A DNA stretch of 26,343 bases from positions 1 through 26,343 of IMG/VR virus record IMGVR_UViG_3300027797_000118; one strand, given 5' to 3'. The position numbers were made by a program, and so were the translations under genes. This document shows positions 23,916 to 26,343 of the stretch, piece after piece. Each line of letters starts with the position of its first letter. Position 1 is the first letter of the stretch. The notes beneath the pieces were generated by a model, which saw only the letters and a program-made list of their open reading frames with translations, was not told the DNA's origin and searched no databases. Source of the DNA: a virus.

Positions 23916-23935
23916 AATAAATTAAATTAAAAATA
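23916..23935 (+). repeat. leader repeat of the tail-tube paralogues, copy 2
   Basis: Identical 20-base copy of 23296-23315. It is followed by a slightly different A-rich stretch and the ATG at 23943. Confidence 0.8.
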
Positions 23936-23942
23936 AAAAATT

Positions 23943-24774
23943 ATGGCAATATGTAACGCTTTTAACCAACGGAATTACGACCTCTTGTGGGACGAATACG
24001 GGTGGTATTAAAAAAATGTGGTTAGCTGATTTTGATGTTGTTTCTTACACTCAGAGTGGTGGTGAAGTTTCAGCGATATCAACTAATACACCAACATTAA
24101 TCGCTAACGCTACGGCATCTTGGTCTTTATCAGCATTAGGTGGTGGAGTTTGGGGTTTGAATATACTTACAATACCAGGTAATTATACACAATATTTGGT
24201 AGGAGGAGTAACACAAGTTCGTGCTACTTACATTGATAATTTTGGTGTAACTTATACAATTACTTTTCCTATCATTGGTTCAACTTATAATTCGGGTCCT
24301 AACACAACATCTATTACTCCCGATTGGATTACTTATGGTTTTCAACCATCAGTTGTAGGTAACATCGCTCAAACAAGTAAAAGTGTTTGGATTGGTTCAT
24401 TATTCTATGAATTCCAATTTAACAGAAACACATCAAGTTTTGAAGAAACAATTCAAAATAATATTGAGAATGGAACTACATTCTTTGAACAAAGAATTAT
24501 GTTGATGTTGGCAAGAAGAGATAAGGTTAAAAGAGAAGCTATCATTGATTTATCTGATAGTCAAAAAAGATTGGCTTGTATCATCTTAGATAATAATGGT
24601 CTATATTGGGTATTTGGTATTCAAGATGGTATCGTTCTTCAAGAACTTGCTGGTGGTAGTGGAACTGCTAAAACTGATGCGAATAACTATCAATTAACAT
24701 TTGTAGGTCAAGAAAGTGAACAAGCTTTTGAGATTAGTTCTACATTGGTTAATACTATAGTTGTTAATGTATAA
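23943..24774 (+). CDS. tail-tube-like paralogue, copy 2, with inserted beta-rich domain and an apparent frameshift near its start
   Basis: Removing one T from the tttt run at 23960-23963 gives a 276-residue protein starting MAICNALTNGITTSCGTNTGGIKKMWLADF, which aligns with copy 1 residue by residue. As written, the frame from 23943 stops after 22 codons, and the main frame is open only from upstream of the ATG at 24016. Compared with copy 1, about 80-85 residues (roughly 24090-24390) are inserted between the N-terminal strand and FYEFQFNRN. The insert is strand-like (TPTLIANATASWSLSALGGG, YLVGGVTQVRATYIDNFGVT) and may be displayed on the tube surface. The remaining C-terminal part matches copy 1 closely (FEETIQNNIENGTTFFEQR). 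Possible explanations are a sequencing error, a +1 programmed shift, or use of the A-preceded ATG at 24016. A terminator follows. Confidence 0.7.
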
Positions 24775-24798
24775 ACTGATTAAACTATATTAAATAAG

Positions 24799-24826
24799 AA
24801 ACCCCTCCGATTAAGAGGGGTTTTTT
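24799..24826 (+). terminator. bidirectional intrinsic terminator
   Basis: AAACCCCTC (24799-24807), loop CGATTAA, GAGGGGTTT (24815-24823), with six T residues ending at 24826. On the minus strand the same stem is followed by TCTTATTT, so it can also end the converging minus-strand gene whose stop is next to it (24828-24830). Confidence 0.9.
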
Positions 24827-24827
24827 G

Positions 24828-25040
24828 TTATTTGAGAGGTTCAAATAGTTCGTTGAGTGAAGAGTATTCACTGACAATCGGTAAGGAGGTAGTGTATAAT
24901 AAAATTGATTGTTCTAGGAGATACGAAACTACCATACTTGGGTCATCCTCTCTTGTTATGTATTCCACTTTGTAATATTCAACACCATTAGCTTTACAAC
25001 GGAATAATTCAACATTCTTTAAAAATAATAAAGGGTTCAT
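24828..25040 (-). CDS. lone minus-strand gene, function unknown
   Basis: The product has 70 residues (start MNPLLFLKNVELFRCKANGV, end SSLNELFEPLK). It has a protein-like order: a hydrophobic N-terminal strand, a strand pair around VEYYKVEYITRED, and an amphipathic helix MVVSYLLEQSILLY. Codon use (TTA, AAT, GGT, GTT) matches that of the plus-strand genes. Upstream on its own strand is the A-rich leader ctaaaattaaaaaattaaaa, like those of other genes here, and a terminator sits at its end. No good plus-strand frame covers the region. These points favour a real gene, the only one in the window transcribed leftward. It might be a regulator or an accessory gene inserted between the tail-tube pair and the portal group; no family is recognised. 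Confidence 0.6.
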   Translation of the reverse strand: MNPLLFLKNVELFRCKANGVEYYKVEYITREDDPSMVVSYLLEQSILLYTTSLPIVSEYSSLNELFEPLK

Positions 25041-25138
25041 AAGTTTTAATTTTTTAATTTTAGTTATATACTAATAAATATCTGAAGTTTTATCAAAAGA
25101 CCTTATAAACGAAAAATAAATAAAAAATACTTTCAATT
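25041..25138. promoter_or_regulatory. divergent intergenic region with likely promoters in both directions
   Basis: This is 98 bases of almost pure A/T between the starts of the minus-strand gene and the next plus-strand gene. Rightward, atactttcaattatg places the ATAYTT element 12 bases before the ATG at 25139, and tatctgaagttttatcaaaag lies upstream. Leftward, the leader reads taaaattaaaaaattaaaac. Because a terminator blocks reading from the left, the portal operon must start here or rely on read-through. Confidence 0.5.
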
Positions 25139-25543
25139 ATGATAGTAATAAATAAAAACGAACTAAACCCTATAGTAGTGACTTTAACTGAAAGTCCTAA
25201 CTATAACAACAATACTTTTTTCTTATTTGTATTTGAGAATAAAGCGAATGGTAATGTTAAATACTTTCAATCTGAGGATATTACAACATTTGGTTTAAGG
25301 TATAACAAGTTTTTGGTAAATGAAGACGTTACAGAAGACCTATTGAACGCTACGATACATCTAACGGGTAATACTCAACAATTAAATTATAAGATTTTTG
25401 GATTAGATAGTGAGATTACAACTGACGAAGATTTAACAATCGCTTATAATGATAAAATGACCTATGGTAATCCTTGTGAAGAAGGGTTGGTAAGAGTAGT
25501 AGGTCTTGAAGAAGATATAACAATAAATAATATATACTTATAA
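25139..25543 (+). CDS. small beta-rich phage protein upstream of the portal gene
   Basis: The product has 134 residues. Its pattern (IVVTLTESPNYNNNTFFLFVFENKANG, DITTFGLRYNKFLVNED, NATIHLTGNTQQLNYKIFGLD) is that of a family of small strand-rich proteins common in Bacteroidota phage structural operons, with 'tltE...ylF.F' at the start, 'RYNxF' in the middle and 'l.G.y.Y.iy' near the end. Its role has not been established, and I call it a virion or assembly protein by context only. The stop is followed two bases later by the portal start, so the two are co-transcribed. The C-terminal YGNPCEEGLVRVVGLEEDI ends as a likely strand. Confidence 0.6.
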   Translation: MIVINKNELNPIVVTLTESPNYNNNTFFLFVFENKANGNVKYFQSEDITTFGLRYNKFLVNEDVTEDLLNATIHLTGNTQQLNYKIFGLDSEITTDEDLTIAYNDKMTYGNPCEEGLVRVVGLEEDITINNIYL

Positions 25544-25545
25544 AA

Positions 25546-26343
25546 ATGGGATTAATAGATAACTTTTTTAATAAAAAGACCCCACAAGAAATTGTAACAA
25601 CACCAAGTGGTAGTGTTCCCGACACTATAGTTAATTTAGCTATGGAGGCATCATTACCATTCATATCAGCTCAAAAGAATAGTGAATGGGTTGATTACAA
25701 AACTGATGAGGGAGAACAATATCCAATCTACTTGGAGAAATTATACAACACATCCCCAACACACCAAGCGATTTTAACTACTAAATCGTTATTGGTTGCT
25801 GGTGATGGATTTGAAGTTGATGAAACATTATTAACTGAGAAATCAAAACTTGAACTAAACAGATGGTTAAACTTCTTCAATGGTAAGGATGATATAACTG
25901 AGTTCTTGAAGATGGTTGGAATAGACCAACAATTATATGGTGCCTACGCTCTTGAAGTGATTTGGTCGTTAGATTTCAGTCAGATAGTTAAAGTTAATAG
26001 GATATCACCTAAACACTTGAGAAGTGGTAAATTCGTTGATGGTGAGATTAGAGAATACTTCTATAAAAGAGATTGGAATGATAGAAGAGAAGAGGCGGTT
26101 TGTATTAATGTATTTGATATAACCGATAACGAAAATCATCGTCAATTAATATATGTTCCAAATCAATTGATAAGTAATGATTACTATGGTGAACCATCAT
26201 ATTTGGCATCAACAAATTGGATACAATTAGAAGGTCAAACGGGGTTATTCTATAAGTCATTCATTGAGAATGGATTTAACCCTTCAATGATAGTTCAATT
26301 CTATCGTAAACCAGCGTCATTAGAAGAAAGAAGACAAGTTCAA
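25546..26343 (+). CDS. portal protein (3' end outside the window)
   Basis: An open frame runs from the ATG at 25546 to the window edge, giving 266 residues. After a polar N-terminus (MGLIDNFFNKKTPQEIV) it shows YPIYLEKLYNTSPTHQAILTTKSLLVAGDGF, FLKMVGIDQQLYGAYALEVIW, KVNRISPKHLRSG, IYVPNQLISNDYYGEPSYLA and SFIENGFNPSMIVQFY. These are the expected order for a phage portal: the clip and wing region, the 'GxPxY/GEPSY' motif and the following helix. The portal is the dodecameric DNA gateway that the terminase binds and that starts capsid assembly. Most phages place it right after the large terminase; here it lies 22 kb downstream, after the capsid. Confidence 0.88.
   Translation, partial: MGLIDNFFNKKTPQEIVTTPSGSVPDTIVNLAMEASLPFISAQKNSEWVDYKTDEGEQYPIYLEKLYNTSPTHQAILTTKSLLVAGDGFEVDETLLTEKSKLELNRWLNFFNGKDDITEFLKMVGIDQQLYGAYALEVIWSLDFSQIVKVNRISPKHLRSGKFVDGEIREYFYKRDWNDRREEAVCINVFDITDNENHRQLIYVPNQLISNDYYGEPSYLASTNWIQLEGQTGLFYKSFIENGFNPSMIVQFYRKPASLEERRQVQ

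Noticed and set aside
25416-25664. Minus-strand open frame across the end of the 134-residue gene and the portal start
   Set aside because: It overlaps two supported plus-strand genes, and its product is a leucine/isoleucine-rich shadow.
1-26343. Alternative genetic code (stop codon reassignment as in some Bacteroidota phages)
   Set aside because: All large genes are full length under the standard code. Genes end in TAA except two TGA within ATGA overlaps; TAG is not used as a stop, but no gene needs it to be read as sense.
1-26343. tRNA genes, CRISPR arrays, insertion sequences, integrase or attachment sites
   Set aside because: No cloverleaf-like segments, regularly spaced identical repeats, transposase or recombinase motifs were seen. 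Gaps between genes are all under 100 bases.

Overview
This window is a continuous stretch of a tailed double-stranded DNA phage genome (Caudoviricetes, siphophage-like). It holds the packaging, tail, capsid and portal genes, almost all on the + strand. The likely host is a member of the Bacteroidota, probably flavobacteria-like. This is inferred from the low G+C content (judged by eye, not computed), from start codons preceded by A/T-rich leaders without a Shine-Dalgarno sequence, and from structural families I recognise from Bacteroidota phages. No integrase, lysis gene, tRNA, CRISPR array or insertion sequence is visible, so lifestyle cannot be decided here.

Layout. Positions 1-1145 hold the end of a 2-oxoglutarate/Fe oxygenase-like gene, with an odd three-histidine metal site, and a D12-class adenine methyltransferase. 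Positions 1204-3621 are the packaging module: a terminase small-subunit candidate, an unknown protein, a HAD-phosphatase fusion and the terminase large subunit. Positions 3657-4764 hold a sigma-factor-like protein, a small membrane protein and a small CPPC protein, joined by ATGA overlaps. Positions 4779-6514 encode a tail assembly chaperone, apparently made in two forms by a -1 ribosomal frameshift on nine T residues, then two head-tail/tail completion proteins. Positions 6516-16765 encode the tail tip/baseplate and adhesion apparatus: two large tail proteins, two modular fibres, a small beta protein and a lectin-like fibre. A 57-residue protein and the 1178-residue tape measure follow (16768-20523).

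Positions 20559-23242 form the capsid module: an XkdF-like prohead protease fused to an acidic coiled-coil scaffold (with a likely internal start for free scaffold), a Cys/His protein and the major capsid protein. Two tail-tube-like paralogues follow (23323-23850 and 23943-24774), each with its own intrinsic terminator. The second carries an inserted beta-rich domain and an apparent frameshift near its start. A lone minus-strand gene (24828-25040) converges on the second terminator. A divergent intergenic region then leads to a small beta protein and the portal protein, which runs off the right edge.

The genes together describe a long-tailed virion: the portal, capsid, scaffold and protease build the head, the terminase fills it, the chaperone and tape measure guide tube assembly, and the fibres recognise the host. 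The order is unusual, because the tail genes lie between the terminase and the capsid and the portal comes last. The most striking genome-wide signal is that GATC appears to be absent from the whole window even though a Dam-type methyltransferase is encoded. CATG, GTAC and TCGA also seem to be missing.
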